This document shows positions 50,963 through 59,535 of a stretch of DNA of 64,000 nt, piece after piece. The stretch's first letter is position 1; each line of letters begins with the position of its first letter. This DNA is from Pirellulales bacterium (GTDB lineage Bacteria > Planctomycetota > Planctomycetia > Pirellulales > Lacipirellulaceae). Location of the stretch: NCBI GenBank assembly GCA_022841705.1, contig JALHQZ010000011.1, positions 1 through 64,000 of the forward strand. The letters are read 5' to 3'. Both the position numbers and the translations under genes were made by a program. Below the pieces are notes generated by a model. The model had not been told where the DNA came from. It ran no database searches and saw only the letters and a list, made by a program, of their open reading frames with translations.

Positions 50963-52224
50963 GCCCTTCGTCCCCGGGTCAGAACAAGCGATTCCTGATT
51001 GGTCAGGATTGGGATGGCCACTCGCAACGCCAGTGTAAACACCATCAGCCCCAACGCCCACACACCAACGGTAATTTTCCACTCCGAAAGACTCGGGAGA
51101 TACTCGACAACTTCGTGCAGTGTCGAGGGCACAAACGCCGGAATGATCAGGCCCATCCCTTTTTCGATCCACACGCCGACAAAGGCCAAACTGCAGGCGA
51201 CAACTAAAAGCGGCTTGTGGTCGTACACCTTGGGTTTGAGCAGCAAAATGGCGGCAACCGTCATCATTGCGACCGATGACCAGACCCAGGGGACGAGAGC
51301 GTTATGCCCATGCAGTCCGAAATAAAGATAGCGGGCCGATGCAATGTGGCTGCCCCCGGTGTAAAACTCGGTAAAAACTTCGGAAACGACCATCAGCAGG
51401 CTAATCAGTATGGTCACGCGCATGATGCCCGTGAGCGTGCGGATGGGCGCTTCGCCAATAGGAATGCCCCCAACGCGCCGGACGACGAGCATCGCCACAA
51501 TGATGAATGCTGGCCCGGAAACAAACGCCGACGCCAAAAAGCGTGGCGCCAACAAGGCCGTGTTCCAAAAGGGCCGACCTCCTAAACCGCAGTACAGGAA
51601 GGCGGTCACAGTATGAATGGAGATCGCCCAGGCAATGGAAAGGTAAACGAATGGGAGGTACCACTTCTTGTCGGGCATCTCGCCCCGGAATCTTTTGTAA
51701 AGCAAATAACCGGTAATGTGCAGGTTCAGCAGCAGGTAGCCGTTGAGCACGATGACATCCCAGGTCAGCATCGAAATCGGCCAATTGAACCTCCCTAAAC
51801 CAGGGATTAAGTGCCAGAACCGATCGGGGCGTCCCAGGTCGACGGTGACAAACCCCAGGCACATCACGATGGCCGCGATTGCCAGCAGCTCGCCCAGGAT
51901 CACCACCTCGTGCATCTCGTCGTCGTGGTACAAATACGCGGGGATGACCATCATCACGCCGCCGGCGGCGAGTCCGACCATAAACGTAAAGTTGGCGATA
52001 TAGAGCCCCCACGAAACGTGGTCGGTCATATTGGTCACCGCCATGCCATCCCGTACCTGGACCGCCCAGGCGTGGACACCCACCAGGAACAACGCGGTGA
52101 GCAGCGTCATCCAGGCGTAGAAGAACCACGGGCCCTCGGTCGAGAGCTTGATGGCCCTCCACAGGAATCGCGGGTAGGTCACCGCGTGGCTCGTCGATCC
52201 GGTCGCCGCATGGGTCTGGTTCAT
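50959..52224 (-). CDS. nrfD: NrfD/PsrC-type quinol-interacting membrane subunit
   Basis: This ~421-residue protein has about ten membrane helices of the NrfD/PsrC family. Landmarks are WGLYIANFTFMVGLAAGGVM, PAYLYHDDEMHEVVILGELL, GFVTVDLGRPDRFWHLIPG, NWPISMLTWDVIVLNGYLLL and HTVTAFLYCGLGGRPFWNTA. These proteins oxidise or reduce menaquinol at the inner membrane and exchange electrons with a periplasmic 4Fe-4S subunit, here the product of the 52585 gene. The ATG at 52224 overlaps the cupin stop (ATGA) and is preferred over an upstream start that would only re-read the cupin in another frame. The gene symbol describes the family; the partner pathway is inferred. Confidence 0.88.
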   Translation of the reverse strand: MNQTHAATGSTSHAVTYPRFLWRAIKLSTEGPWFFYAWMTLLTALFLVGVHAWAVQVRDGMAVTNMTDHVSWGLYIANFTFMVGLAAGGVMMVIPAYLYHDDEMHEVVILGELLAIAAIVMCLGFVTVDLGRPDRFWHLIPGLGRFNWPISMLTWDVIVLNGYLLLNLHITGYLLYKRFRGEMPDKKWYLPFVYLSIAWAISIHTVTAFLYCGLGGRPFWNTALLAPRFLASAFVSGPAFIIVAMLVVRRVGGIPIGEAPIRTLTGIMRVTILISLLMVVSEVFTEFYTGGSHIASARYLYFGLHGHNALVPWVWSSVAMMTVAAILLLKPKVYDHKPLLVVACSLAFVGVWIEKGMGLIIPAFVPSTLHEVVEYLPSLSEWKITVGVWALGLMVFTLALRVAIPILTNQESLVLTRGRRA

Positions 52225-52565
52225 GCGTTCGGCTCCTTCACTAGTGTCAGCAAGAACCGCGTGGGTGACTTGGCTTGAACCGCATGCACGGCTCCCGGCT
52301 GCATCGCCACCCATCCGCCAGGCCCAAGTTCGTGGGGTCGCCCTTCGAGGGTAAACAGTATTTGACCATCGAGCACCTGCACGAAAGCCAGCTTTGACGC
52401 GCTGTGATCGGTCAGTCGTTGGCCTGCGTCCATAGCGAACAACACCAGCCTGACTGCCGGCGAATCGAACAGAGCTTTGGTCACCGTGGCGTCTGGCTCG
52501 ATGCTAAGGAGCGATGACAGGTCGCCCACCGAGTTTTCGTTGCAGGCAAATAAAGTCGCAGGCAT
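52221..52565 (-). CDS. Small cupin protein of the nap/nrf module
   Basis: This 114-residue cupin has one beta-barrel: RLVLFAMDAGQRLTDHSASK, LAFVQVLDGQILFTLEGRPH, ELGPGGWVAMQPGAVHAVQA and RFLLTLV. Likely metal or ligand residues are His in TDHSA and His in PGAVHAV. The second classical His is missing from the first motif. It has no signal peptide. The gene is wedged between the ferredoxin and NrfD genes and overlaps the latter by 4 bp, so it is a stable part of the operon. The function is unknown. Cupins near nitrogen-oxide genes can act in signalling or metal delivery, but there is no direct evidence here. Confidence 0.8.
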   Translation of the reverse strand: MPATLFACNENSVGDLSSLLSIEPDATVTKALFDSPAVRLVLFAMDAGQRLTDHSASKLAFVQVLDGQILFTLEGRPHELGPGGWVAMQPGAVHAVQAKSPTRFLLTLVKEPNA

Positions 52566-52584
52566 GGTGGTTGCGCTTCCGGAA

Positions 52585-53523
52585 TCAGGTGTCGAAGAAG
52601 TAAAAGAACTGCGGTCGGGTCCCCAGCTCCTCCTTGAGAACGAAGACCCGCTTGGTTCGCAACACATAGGAAATCTCTGAATTCGGGTCGAGAAGATTAC
52701 CAAACACCCGGGCGCCGGTGGGACACGCTTCGAGGCAGGCCGGCAGTCGGCCTGCCCGAGTGCGGTGCAGGCAGAACGTACACTTCTCGACGACTCCTTG
52801 CGGACGGATGCGATTGCTTAGATAGCCTTGGTTGGGATTGATCTCTGCTGTCGGCACTTCGGGTTTGGTCCAATTGAATCGCCGGGCATGATAGGGACAA
52901 GCGGCTTCACAGTAGCGGCAGCCGATGCACCAGTTGTAGTCGACCACGACGAGGCCATCGTCTTCTTTCCAAGTCGCTTCAACCGGGCAGACATTCACAC
53001 AAGGCGGGCGGTCGCATTGCTGACACTGCACGGGCATGTAAAACTTATCGGGCTGCGGAACCGGATGGTCGTAGTCCGCCGTGCCGCTTTCCAAATCGAG
53101 GCTCCCCTGATCCATCTCGAGGACGCGGATGTAGGAATTGCCGGAGGCCCGATCGTGGTTGTTTTCCTGGTGACAAGCCTCGGCGCACTTGCGGCAGCCG
53201 ATACAAATTGAAAGGTTCAGCGCATAGCCGAACTTAACCCCTGGCTGGGGGCGGACATCGGAGATCGTGACCTCGGCGCCGTATTCCTCCTGCGTCTCTG
53301 CCTCCAATCTTCGGATCACTTGTGCAAGCTCGTCTCCCGAAAGCTGCTTGAAGTGCTTCTGCAAAAACTCATCGGCGGAGGTCTCCTGTGACGCCCACTC
53401 GACAATCGGCGCGACGGCTTTAGCGAACGCCGCTGCGCCCAGCATCGCACCGGCCGCCTTGAGCGCAGTCCGCCGGTCGACCTGACCGAGGATTGGCAAC
53501 TGCAACATTTTCGACTCGCTCAC
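52585..53523 (-). CDS. TAT-exported four-cluster 4Fe-4S subunit (NrfC-like)
   Basis: This 312-residue protein has a twin-arginine signal (QVDRRTALKAAGAMLGAAAF) and four cysteine clusters: CIGCRKCAEACH (107-118), CQQCDRPPCVNVCP (~167-180), CIGCRYCEAACP (~199-210) and CTFCLHRTRAGRLPACLEAC (~248-267). This is the DmsB/NrfC/PsrB arrangement. It relays electrons from the NrfD-type subunit to periplasmic acceptors such as the tetraheme cytochrome. The GTG start (53523) has GGGAGG 7-8 nt upstream and overlaps the stop of the cytochrome gene (GTGA). The operon order is cytochrome, Fe-S, cupin, NrfD, Rrf2. Confidence 0.92.
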   Translation of the reverse strand: MSESKMLQLPILGQVDRRTALKAAGAMLGAAAFAKAVAPIVEWASQETSADEFLQKHFKQLSGDELAQVIRRLEAETQEEYGAEVTISDVRPQPGVKFGYALNLSICIGCRKCAEACHQENNHDRASGNSYIRVLEMDQGSLDLESGTADYDHPVPQPDKFYMPVQCQQCDRPPCVNVCPVEATWKEDDGLVVVDYNWCIGCRYCEAACPYHARRFNWTKPEVPTAEINPNQGYLSNRIRPQGVVEKCTFCLHRTRAGRLPACLEACPTGARVFGNLLDPNSEISYVLRTKRVFVLKEELGTRPQFFYFFDT

Positions 53524-54179
53524 GGATGATCCTCCCGATGTGATCTTGGGGGCAGGTCGCGGGGCCGAAACACCGGCATGACCGACTGGTACTGGGGTGC
53601 GTGCGCATCGTGGCAGGCCAGACAGTGATTTCGTGTCCGCGGACCTCGTGAAAGGTCCCAGTAACCCGTCATGCCCCCATGGGCGCCCTGTTCGTAGTCG
53701 CGGTACTGGGGTCCATGGCATTGCCGGCACAGCCGGAGGGAATCGGTAAACTCAATTGCTTCACCGCTCGCCAGCCGCAGTTGGGAGTAATCGCCAGGAT
53801 TGTGGCACGCCACGCACTGTTGCTCTCCGTGGGTGGTTGTCAGTCCCTGATGGAACTCCTGTAACTGACGGCCCTCGCGGGTCGTGAGATTCGCCTCGCG
53901 GGTGGCGTGGCAAGTTGTGCAGTTGGCCAACACGGGCTTGCCAAGAACGTCGACTTCTCCGGTCGGGATGCCGGGGGCCTCGCTGGCTCCCACGATCGTC
54001 GTCGAGAACCGTGGCGTCGGACTCGGAACCACCTCCGCGGCTACATCGGCAGGGCCGCCTTGGCCCCCAGTCCTGACCACGCCAGTCGTCGCCGACACCG
54101 CAAGCACTGCCGCAACGCCAAGGAAGCCAGCGAGTACAAGCACTCCCCAGAAGATCGCAGCGGAGCGGCGGTGCAACAT
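53520..54179 (-). CDS. Membrane-anchored tetraheme cytochrome c
   Basis: This 219-residue protein has an N-terminal signal anchor (AAIFWGVLVLAGFLGVAAVL), a Pro/Thr-rich linker and four heme sites: CTTCH (87-91), CVACH (122-126), CRQCH (151-155) and CLACH (186-190). The pattern is NrfB/octaheme-like but I cannot name a closer family. It should shuttle electrons in the periplasm between the NrfC/NrfD-type module and NapB or NrfA. It is divergent from napD with a 170-bp shared promoter region, and is the first gene of the minus-strand operon. A methionine further upstream (54248) would extend it into that promoter region and is not used. Confidence 0.85.
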   Translation of the reverse strand: MLHRRSAAIFWGVLVLAGFLGVAAVLAVSATTGVVRTGGQGGPADVAAEVVPSPTPRFSTTIVGASEAPGIPTGEVDVLGKPVLANCTTCHATREANLTTREGRQLQEFHQGLTTTHGEQQCVACHNPGDYSQLRLASGEAIEFTDSLRLCRQCHGPQYRDYEQGAHGGMTGYWDLSRGPRTRNHCLACHDAHAPQYQSVMPVFRPRDLPPRSHREDHP

Positions 54180-54348
54180 TTTGGGGGTAATCCTGGGTGG
54201 AAGGGGGTCGCCGCCGTTTAAGTTATCGCGTCTCGGCGCCAAAATCAAGAATAAAAGAACATTGTTTCTTGATTTATTCTCGAACAGCCGCTACACTCAC
54301 GTTCGATTCCTCTCCGTCCGGCGAATCACGCTTCCCCCACTGACCGTC

Positions 54349-54651
54349 ATGCCGACCAGCGGCCTCGTCATTTCGACCTCCCATGTTGCCGACCTGCCGG
54401 CCGTTTGGGCGGCGCTGAGCGAGCGTCATGAGGTCACCTGCGGGGAGCCCCTTGGTGGGCGGCTGCCCATTGTCACCGACACCGCGAGCAAAGCCGAAGA
54501 CCAAGCGCTCTGGGATTGGTTGTGGGAGCTCCCAGGAGTCGCGGCGGTGGATGTCGCCTTCATTTATCTCGGTTGCGAAAGCCCCTCGGCGTCGTTTGAG
54601 GAGATTAGCGGACGCCGTACGGCCGGGAACCCAAGTCCGCACTCCGGTTAG
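54349..54651 (+). CDS. napD: NapD-like nitrate reductase chaperone
   Basis: This 100-residue cytoplasmic protein has a ferredoxin-like fold. Features are the start SGLVISTSHVADLPAVWAAL, a middle LPIVTDTASKAEDQALWDWL and a strand PGVAAVDVAFIYLG. The family order (strand, helix, I-V-x-E/D-T, helix, GV-x-x-x-x-x-Y) matches NapD. NapD binds the twin-arginine signal of NapA, prevents premature export and helps cofactor insertion. The longer reading frame upstream belongs to the antisense strand of the cytochrome gene. It starts the nap operon, 17 bp before napA. Confidence 0.85.
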   Translation: MPTSGLVISTSHVADLPAVWAALSERHEVTCGEPLGGRLPIVTDTASKAEDQALWDWLWELPGVAAVDVAFIYLGCESPSASFEEISGRRTAGNPSPHSG

Positions 54652-54668
54652 CCATAAGGAGAAGTCGT

Positions 54669-57167
54669 ATGAGTTTGGATCGGCGCGAAGCAATGAAGGT
54701 GGCCGCGATGTCGGCGGCTTGTGGGCTGGCCGAGTCGCTGGCGTCTCGCGGCCTGGCCGCACCGTTGCCTCCACTGCCCGAAAAGCCGGAAATTCCCGGC
54801 GTGGTATGGGACAAGGCGCCCTGTCGATTCTGCGGCACCGGGTGCCACGTGCAAGTCGGTGTTCAAGAAGGGAAGGTGGTTGCGATCGCCGGCGACCAAC
54901 AGGCGGAGGTCAACCGCGGGCTCTTATGCGTTAAGGGCTACCACGTTGGCGGCATTCTCTATGGAGCCGACCGGCTCACCAAGCCAATGCTGCGGGTCAA
55001 CGGTGAGTTGCAGCCGATCGAGTGGGACGAGGCGCTCGACATTGTCGCTCGGCGGATCATGGAAGTGGGGCCCAAGTTCGGCATGTACCTCTCGGGACAA
55101 TCGACAATTCCGGAAGGATACGCCGGCAACAAGCTGATGCGCGGGGGTCTGTCGAACAATCACCTCGATGCCAACGCCCGGCTCTGCATGGCGTCCGCCG
55201 TGACGGGGTTTCTCAGCACCTACGGCGTGGACGAACCCGCATCATGCTATGACGACCTCGACAACTGTGACGCGATAATCTTATGGGGTAACAACCCGGC
55301 GGAGATGCACCCGGTTCTCTTCAGTCGCATCATCGACCGGCGGGTGCGCGGTGAAAAGATCGAAATCTTTGACATCGGCACACGGTGGACCCGCACCACG
55401 GAGCGCGCCGACCATCACCTATTGATGAAGCCGCACGGCGACCTAGCGATCGCCAACTGTGTCGCCCAGCAACTGATTGAGTGGGGCGCCATGGACGATG
55501 ATTTTGTCGCACAACACTGTAACTTCCGAGCCGACCGCACGCCTGGAGCCTCCTGCACGCATGACGATTACCTCGCGATGGTCGCCGAAAAGGGCTCGGC
55601 GGGCCTGTTTGGCGAGCCAATTGACTTCGAACAGTACAAGAAGCTGGTCTCCTTCTACACGCCCGAGAAAGCATCCGAATTGTCGGGAGTTCCAGCTGAG
55701 CAACTGGTGATGCTCGCGAAGCTCTTCGCAGACAAGCAGCGGCGAATTGTTTCGCTGTGGTGCATGGGGATGAACCAGCACACCGCCGGCACCGCGATCA
55801 ACAACTTGGTCCACGGCATTCATTTGCTCTCCGGGCATTGGGGCAAACCGGGCGATGGGCCGCAGTCGCTGACCGGACAACCTTCCGCGTGCGGCACCGT
55901 CCGCGAGGTTGGCGTCCTGAGCCACGCGCTCCCAGGCGGACGGCTGGTGGTGGACCCTGCGCACCGCGCCGATGTGGAACAGCGCTGGAACTTGCCCGCG
56001 GGTCGCCTCAATCCCGAGATCGGCTTTCATACGGTCAAGATGTTTGAAGAATTTTGCAAGCCGACTGCTCAGGGGGGAGCCATCAACACCATCTGGGTGC
56101 AGGTCACCAATCCGGGCCAGTCGCTGCCGAACACTCACAAGCTCTTCAAAGCCAAGCAGGGACAGCCCGACAAGTTTCTCATCGTCTCGGAGGTCTACCC
56201 CACGGCCACGACGGAACTGGCGGACCTCGTGCTTCCTTCGGCCATGTGGGTCGAGAAAAACGGCGTCTACGGCAACAGCGAACGCCGCACCCAGCAGTGG
56301 TTCAAGATGGTCGACCCGCCCGGCGAAGCTCGCGACGATTGTTGGCAGATTATCGCCGTTGCCCGGCGCCTCTTGGAACTTGGCCACGAAGGTCTTAAGG
56401 ACGAAGCTGGCGAGTGGCTCTTCACGATGCGGGACGAAGCCGGCGCGGAGGTCCCCATTTGGGAGTGGGACAACTACTACGGCCGCGTGAATGTTGATCG
56501 GGCGCTCTTCGACGAATACCGGCAGTTCACGTTCATGAAACACAAGAACGTCGCCCCGTACGACCAACTCGTCGCCCACCGCGGCCTGCGCTGGCCGGTG
56601 ATCGAGACCGCGAACGGGGGATTCAAAGAGACCCGCTGGCGGTTTGTTGAAGGCTCTGATGTCTATGTCCAACCCGGCAAGAAGTTTCAGTTTTACCACT
56701 CGGTCACCAAGGACGACCGTGCGCTGATCTGGTTCCGCCCGCATCAGGACCCCGCCGAGACATGCAGTGGGCAGTACCCCTTCATGTTGACCACCGGACG
56801 AGTCTTGGAGCACTGGCACACCGGTACGCTAACCGGGCGTGTTAAGCAGCTTTCCAACGCGATGCCCAAGGCCTACTTGGAGATGAACGCTGAAGACGCG
56901 CGCGAGCTGGGGATTGTTAACGGCGAGGAGGTCGAACTGCGCACGATTCGCGGCAAGATGCGATTACCGGTCTGGATTGACGGTCGCGCTCGGCCGCCGC
57001 GCGGGACATTATTCGTGCCGTTCTTTGACGAGACCGCCCCGATCAACGACCTCACGCTCGATGCGATCGACCCCTTCTCCAAGCAGCCCGACTATAAAAA
57101 GAGCGCCGCTCGGGTCACGAAGATTACCGACCTCGCCCCCTCCGGCAGTGAAGAGGTAAGGCCGTGA
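54669..57167 (+). CDS. napA: Periplasmic nitrate reductase catalytic subunit
   Basis: This 832-residue Mo-bisMGD enzyme reduces nitrate to nitrite in the periplasm. It has a twin-arginine signal (LDRREAMKVAAMSAA) and a [4Fe-4S] site Cys52, Cys55, Cys59, Cys87 (CRFCGTGC, GLLCVKG). Lys89 passes electrons and Cys173 (NARLCMASAVTGF) ligates molybdenum. Further family blocks are WGNNPAEMHPVLFSRI, GMNQHTAGTAINNLVHGIHL, ELADLVLPSAMWVEKNGVYG, NSERRTQQW and the C-terminal LTTGRVLEHWHTGTLTGR. Length and motifs are standard. It overlaps napB (GTGA) and follows napD. GGAGAAG upstream serves as ribosome binding site. Confidence 0.97.
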   Translation: MSLDRREAMKVAAMSAACGLAESLASRGLAAPLPPLPEKPEIPGVVWDKAPCRFCGTGCHVQVGVQEGKVVAIAGDQQAEVNRGLLCVKGYHVGGILYGADRLTKPMLRVNGELQPIEWDEALDIVARRIMEVGPKFGMYLSGQSTIPEGYAGNKLMRGGLSNNHLDANARLCMASAVTGFLSTYGVDEPASCYDDLDNCDAIILWGNNPAEMHPVLFSRIIDRRVRGEKIEIFDIGTRWTRTTERADHHLLMKPHGDLAIANCVAQQLIEWGAMDDDFVAQHCNFRADRTPGASCTHDDYLAMVAEKGSAGLFGEPIDFEQYKKLVSFYTPEKASELSGVPAEQLVMLAKLFADKQRRIVSLWCMGMNQHTAGTAINNLVHGIHLLSGHWGKPGDGPQSLTGQPSACGTVREVGVLSHALPGGRLVVDPAHRADVEQRWNLPAGRLNPEIGFHTVKMFEEFCKPTAQGGAINTIWVQVTNPGQSLPNTHKLFKAKQGQPDKFLIVSEVYPTATTELADLVLPSAMWVEKNGVYGNSERRTQQWFKMVDPPGEARDDCWQIIAVARRLLELGHEGLKDEAGEWLFTMRDEAGAEVPIWEWDNYYGRVNVDRALFDEYRQFTFMKHKNVAPYDQLVAHRGLRWPVIETANGGFKETRWRFVEGSDVYVQPGKKFQFYHSVTKDDRALIWFRPHQDPAETCSGQYPFMLTTGRVLEHWHTGTLTGRVKQLSNAMPKAYLEMNAEDARELGIVNGEEVELRTIRGKMRLPVWIDGRARPPRGTLFVPFFDETAPINDLTLDAIDPFSKQPDYKKSAARVTKITDLAPSGSEEVRP

Positions 57168-57997
57168 CTCAGTCTACTGATCAAAATCACAGCCAACGAC
57201 AGCGACTCGGCCACATGGCGTTGGCGGTAACTATTGGCGTCTCGGTCGCCGGGTTCTTGATTGGCGCCCGCGAACTGCCCGAGAGACGTCGCTCCGTGGT
57301 CGCTGCGGAAGAGAGCGGGGCTGCGCGTGCGGGGCTCCCCCCCGTAGTGGTCGAGTATTTGAAAATGTCCAAGGTGACCCGGGGTCCCAATTCGAATTGG
57401 ACGCAGTCGCTCCCCACACACCAGGACGATCCTACGCAGTTCTTTGGCGACAAGTCCGCCACCGATCAGCAGCGGGCTGCGGCCGTTGCAATCCGTGGCG
57501 AGCGTCGGGCCTTCAGCGGCGCCCCGCCGGTAGTCCCCCACGCGATCGACGAGCGGAACGCCCAGGCCTGCCTGGCCTGCCATGGGGCGGGGTTCAAGGT
57601 GGGGCAGGTCATTGCTCCCAAGATGAGCCACCACTACTTACCGAACTGCACGCAGTGTCACGTCGAGGGTGCGCAGAATGCCCCGTGGGCCATCGCCTCG
57701 ACAACCGCAACGCAATCCCAATTCGTCGGCCTCGCGGAGCCTGGCCGAGGCGAACGAATTGGCCCTGGCGCTCCGCCGACCATCCCCCACTCGGTCTGGA
57801 TGCGCTCCGACTGTGTCACCTGTCACGGCTCGCTGGGCAAAGAGGGGCTCCGTACCAGCCATCCCTGGCGCGTCAACTGCACGCAGTGCCACGCCCCCAG
57901 CCGCGGCTTTGACTGGGCGCCTTTGGAGCTGCCTCTTCCGCTGCCCCACCCACAGAAAAAATCCCTCGGCCCGCTCGCGAGGGCGAACGTTCCATGA
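57164..57997 (+). CDS. napB: Tetraheme NapB with duplicated diheme domain
   Basis: This 277-residue periplasmic cytochrome has an N-terminal anchor or uncleaved signal (MALAVTIGVSVAGFLIGA). Standard NapB has ~150 residues and two hemes. Here two NapB-like units occur. Unit 1 has SGAPPVVPHAIDERNAQACL with heme CLACH (136-140), SHHYLPN and heme CTQCH (162-166). Unit 2 has PGAPPTIPHSVWMRSDCVTC with heme CVTCH (217-221), SHPWRVN and heme CTQCH (239-243). Both keep the PP-x-x-PH-x and SH elements that provide axial ligands. The protein likely forms a longer wire to NapA. GTGA overlap with napA and ATGA overlap with the next gene show tight coupling. Confidence 0.88.
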   Translation: MTQSTDQNHSQRQRLGHMALAVTIGVSVAGFLIGARELPERRRSVVAAEESGAARAGLPPVVVEYLKMSKVTRGPNSNWTQSLPTHQDDPTQFFGDKSATDQQRAAAVAIRGERRAFSGAPPVVPHAIDERNAQACLACHGAGFKVGQVIAPKMSHHYLPNCTQCHVEGAQNAPWAIASTTATQSQFVGLAEPGRGERIGPGAPPTIPHSVWMRSDCVTCHGSLGKEGLRTSHPWRVNCTQCHAPSRGFDWAPLELPLPLPHPQKKSLGPLARANVP

Positions 57998-58323
57998 GTA
58001 TCAGAGCAGCAGTGATCAGCCGACGACAGTTGCTCTCCGGCATCTGGAAACCACCTGTCGCGCCCGCTCGGAAGGTTGGCGGTGACGACGCGATTTCACA
58101 AGTCGCGGTAATCCAAGGCCGACTCTGCCTGGCCTACCGCAATCTGTTCTGTTCGACCTGCGTTGAACGGTGCCCCGTCAAGGGTGCGATCGAAGTGCGC
58201 GCGGGCGTGCCCCAGGTCGTGGCATCGATTTGCACCGGCTGTGGAGACTGTCAAGTGGTTTGTCCTGCGCCCGGCAACGCGGTGAGGATGATTGCTTCCC
58301 CAAGCAGGAAAGAAAACCAATGA
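57994..58323 (+). CDS. napF: NapF-like dicluster ferredoxin
   Basis: This 109-residue protein has two 4Fe-4S motifs: Cys45, Cys53, Cys56, Cys60 (CLAYRNLFCSTCVERCP) and Cys80, Cys83, Cys86, Cys90 (CTGCGDCQVVCP). The N-terminal SRRQLLSGIW resembles the start of NapF/NapG proteins. NapF is shorter here than usual because one cluster region is missing; E. coli NapF has four clusters. NapF is cytoplasmic and helps mature NapA, while NapG is exported. The arginine pair at 10-11 leaves both possible. The start overlaps the napB stop (ATGA). Confidence 0.75.
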   Translation: MSIRAAVISRRQLLSGIWKPPVAPARKVGGDDAISQVAVIQGRLCLAYRNLFCSTCVERCPVKGAIEVRAGVPQVVASICTGCGDCQVVCPAPGNAVRMIASPSRKENQ

Positions 58324-58631
58324 ACCGACTTCCCGATTTGCACCAAGCATCGCTCGACGAGGAAACCCTCGATGCGCTCTTCCAGGACATTGCCACGTTT
58401 GGCAAGGAGATCGAAGTGACCCCGAAGTGGCAGGCCCGCCGGGAGGTTGGTGACGCATCCATGACTCTCCACGAAGCTCACGCCGCTCTCCGCGACCGCT
58501 CGTTGCGCGGGGCGCAACTCCGCTACATCTTTCAGGGTCAATTGTGGTGCGACACCCTCGTGCGCGCCCTCGAGGGGTGGCAGCTAACACGCATCAATCT
58601 GGACCTGGCGACCGAAAGGAGTACGGCATAA
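58320..58631 (+). CDS. Conserved-looking small protein ending the nap operon
   Basis: This 103-residue protein is not recognised. It starts at ATG 58320, overlapping the preceding stop (ATGA), so it belongs to the operon. It is soluble, mixed alpha/beta, with an acidic N-terminus (ASLDEETLDALFQDIATFGK) and a middle LHEAHAALRDRSLRGAQLRY. The end reads FQGQLWCDTLVRALEGWQL. There are no cysteine clusters (only one Cys) and no signal peptide. The sequence looks like a regulatory or assembly factor, but that is only suggested by position. Confidence 0.65.
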   Translation: MNRLPDLHQASLDEETLDALFQDIATFGKEIEVTPKWQARREVGDASMTLHEAHAALRDRSLRGAQLRYIFQGQLWCDTLVRALEGWQLTRINLDLATERSTA

Positions 58632-58800
58632 GTGAATTACTCGATAACCGAGCGCATCGAATCGCGGGCGACCTCGGATATCTCGATGCTCTCGATGTTG
58701 GAAGACACAGAGTCGATGCGTCGCAAGACCGCAGCGAGCGGGTAGCATACTCGTTCGGCGGCTCGGGCGGCGTTAGTCTCATTTTTGGGAGGAGTTTCTC

Positions 58801-59316
58801 ATGCATCGCGCCCTTAACGCCGCCGTGTTTCTTCTGTCCTTGATCGGCGCCGCACCCTGTGCGATTGCGGATCAAGATCCCATCGGGCCTTTCTCGTTGG
58901 TGTTCAATCAGCCGATTGAATTGATCTTCCCTAACCATGTCTTGCCTCCGCCCTCGGTCAAGGTGTTGCAGTTCGTCGGCGAGGCGATCAACAGCGGATC
59001 GGGCGCAGCCGAACTTGCGATCCATTTCGACTACATCGATTCGGCCGGCAACTCGATCATCGTTCCGCTTCCCAACTTCTACCGCAATCTCCTCCCCCCG
59101 GCTCCGACTCCCCAGCGAATTGAGGCCGGGCCAGTGGTATTGCCGTACTGCCCGCCACAGGTCAGCATTCATTTCGAGTTGTTGACTCCCGGCGAGATCA
59201 CCATGCAAGGCGTGTTCGATCACACATGTGTTGCCATCCCTGAGCCCACGACGGCGTCGCTCGCCATAGTCGCCGCACTCGCGACTTGGGCACGTCGGCG
59301 GCGCCGCAATTCCTAA
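58801..59316 (+). CDS. PEP-CTERM exported protein
   Basis: This 171-residue protein has an N-terminal signal (ALNAAVFLLSLIGAAPCAIA), a beta-rich body of ~110 residues and a C-terminal sorting signal: IPEPTTASLAIVAALATWA followed by RRRRR. GGAG upstream of the ATG at 58801 supports the start. The body has no recognised domain. It is exported by Sec and presumably processed by an exosortase not in this window. It begins a run of five such genes on the plus strand. Confidence 0.82.
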   Translation: MHRALNAAVFLLSLIGAAPCAIADQDPIGPFSLVFNQPIELIFPNHVLPPPSVKVLQFVGEAINSGSGAAELAIHFDYIDSAGNSIIVPLPNFYRNLLPPAPTPQRIEAGPVVLPYCPPQVSIHFELLTPGEITMQGVFDHTCVAIPEPTTASLAIVAALATWARRRRRNS

Positions 59317-59535
59317 TTCACGGCGTGCGGAGTCCGACGAGCGATTCGGATCAAGGGCAACCGTCGCTCGCGCGTTGGCGGACTTACAGTCAACACTTCA
59401 CCCGATGGCTGCGCTGGACAGCCGTCGGGCGGACATCTGCGAACATTCTCGCAGAAGTTTCCCGGCTCATGGATTTGCCAGCGCACGGACGCCATCGCGA
59501 TCAGCAATCACCCTTAACAGGTAGGAGAACGTACC

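Noticed and set aside
55443..56819. 458-codon open frame antisense to napA
   Set aside because: Shadow of the GC-rich napA gene with no family motifs.
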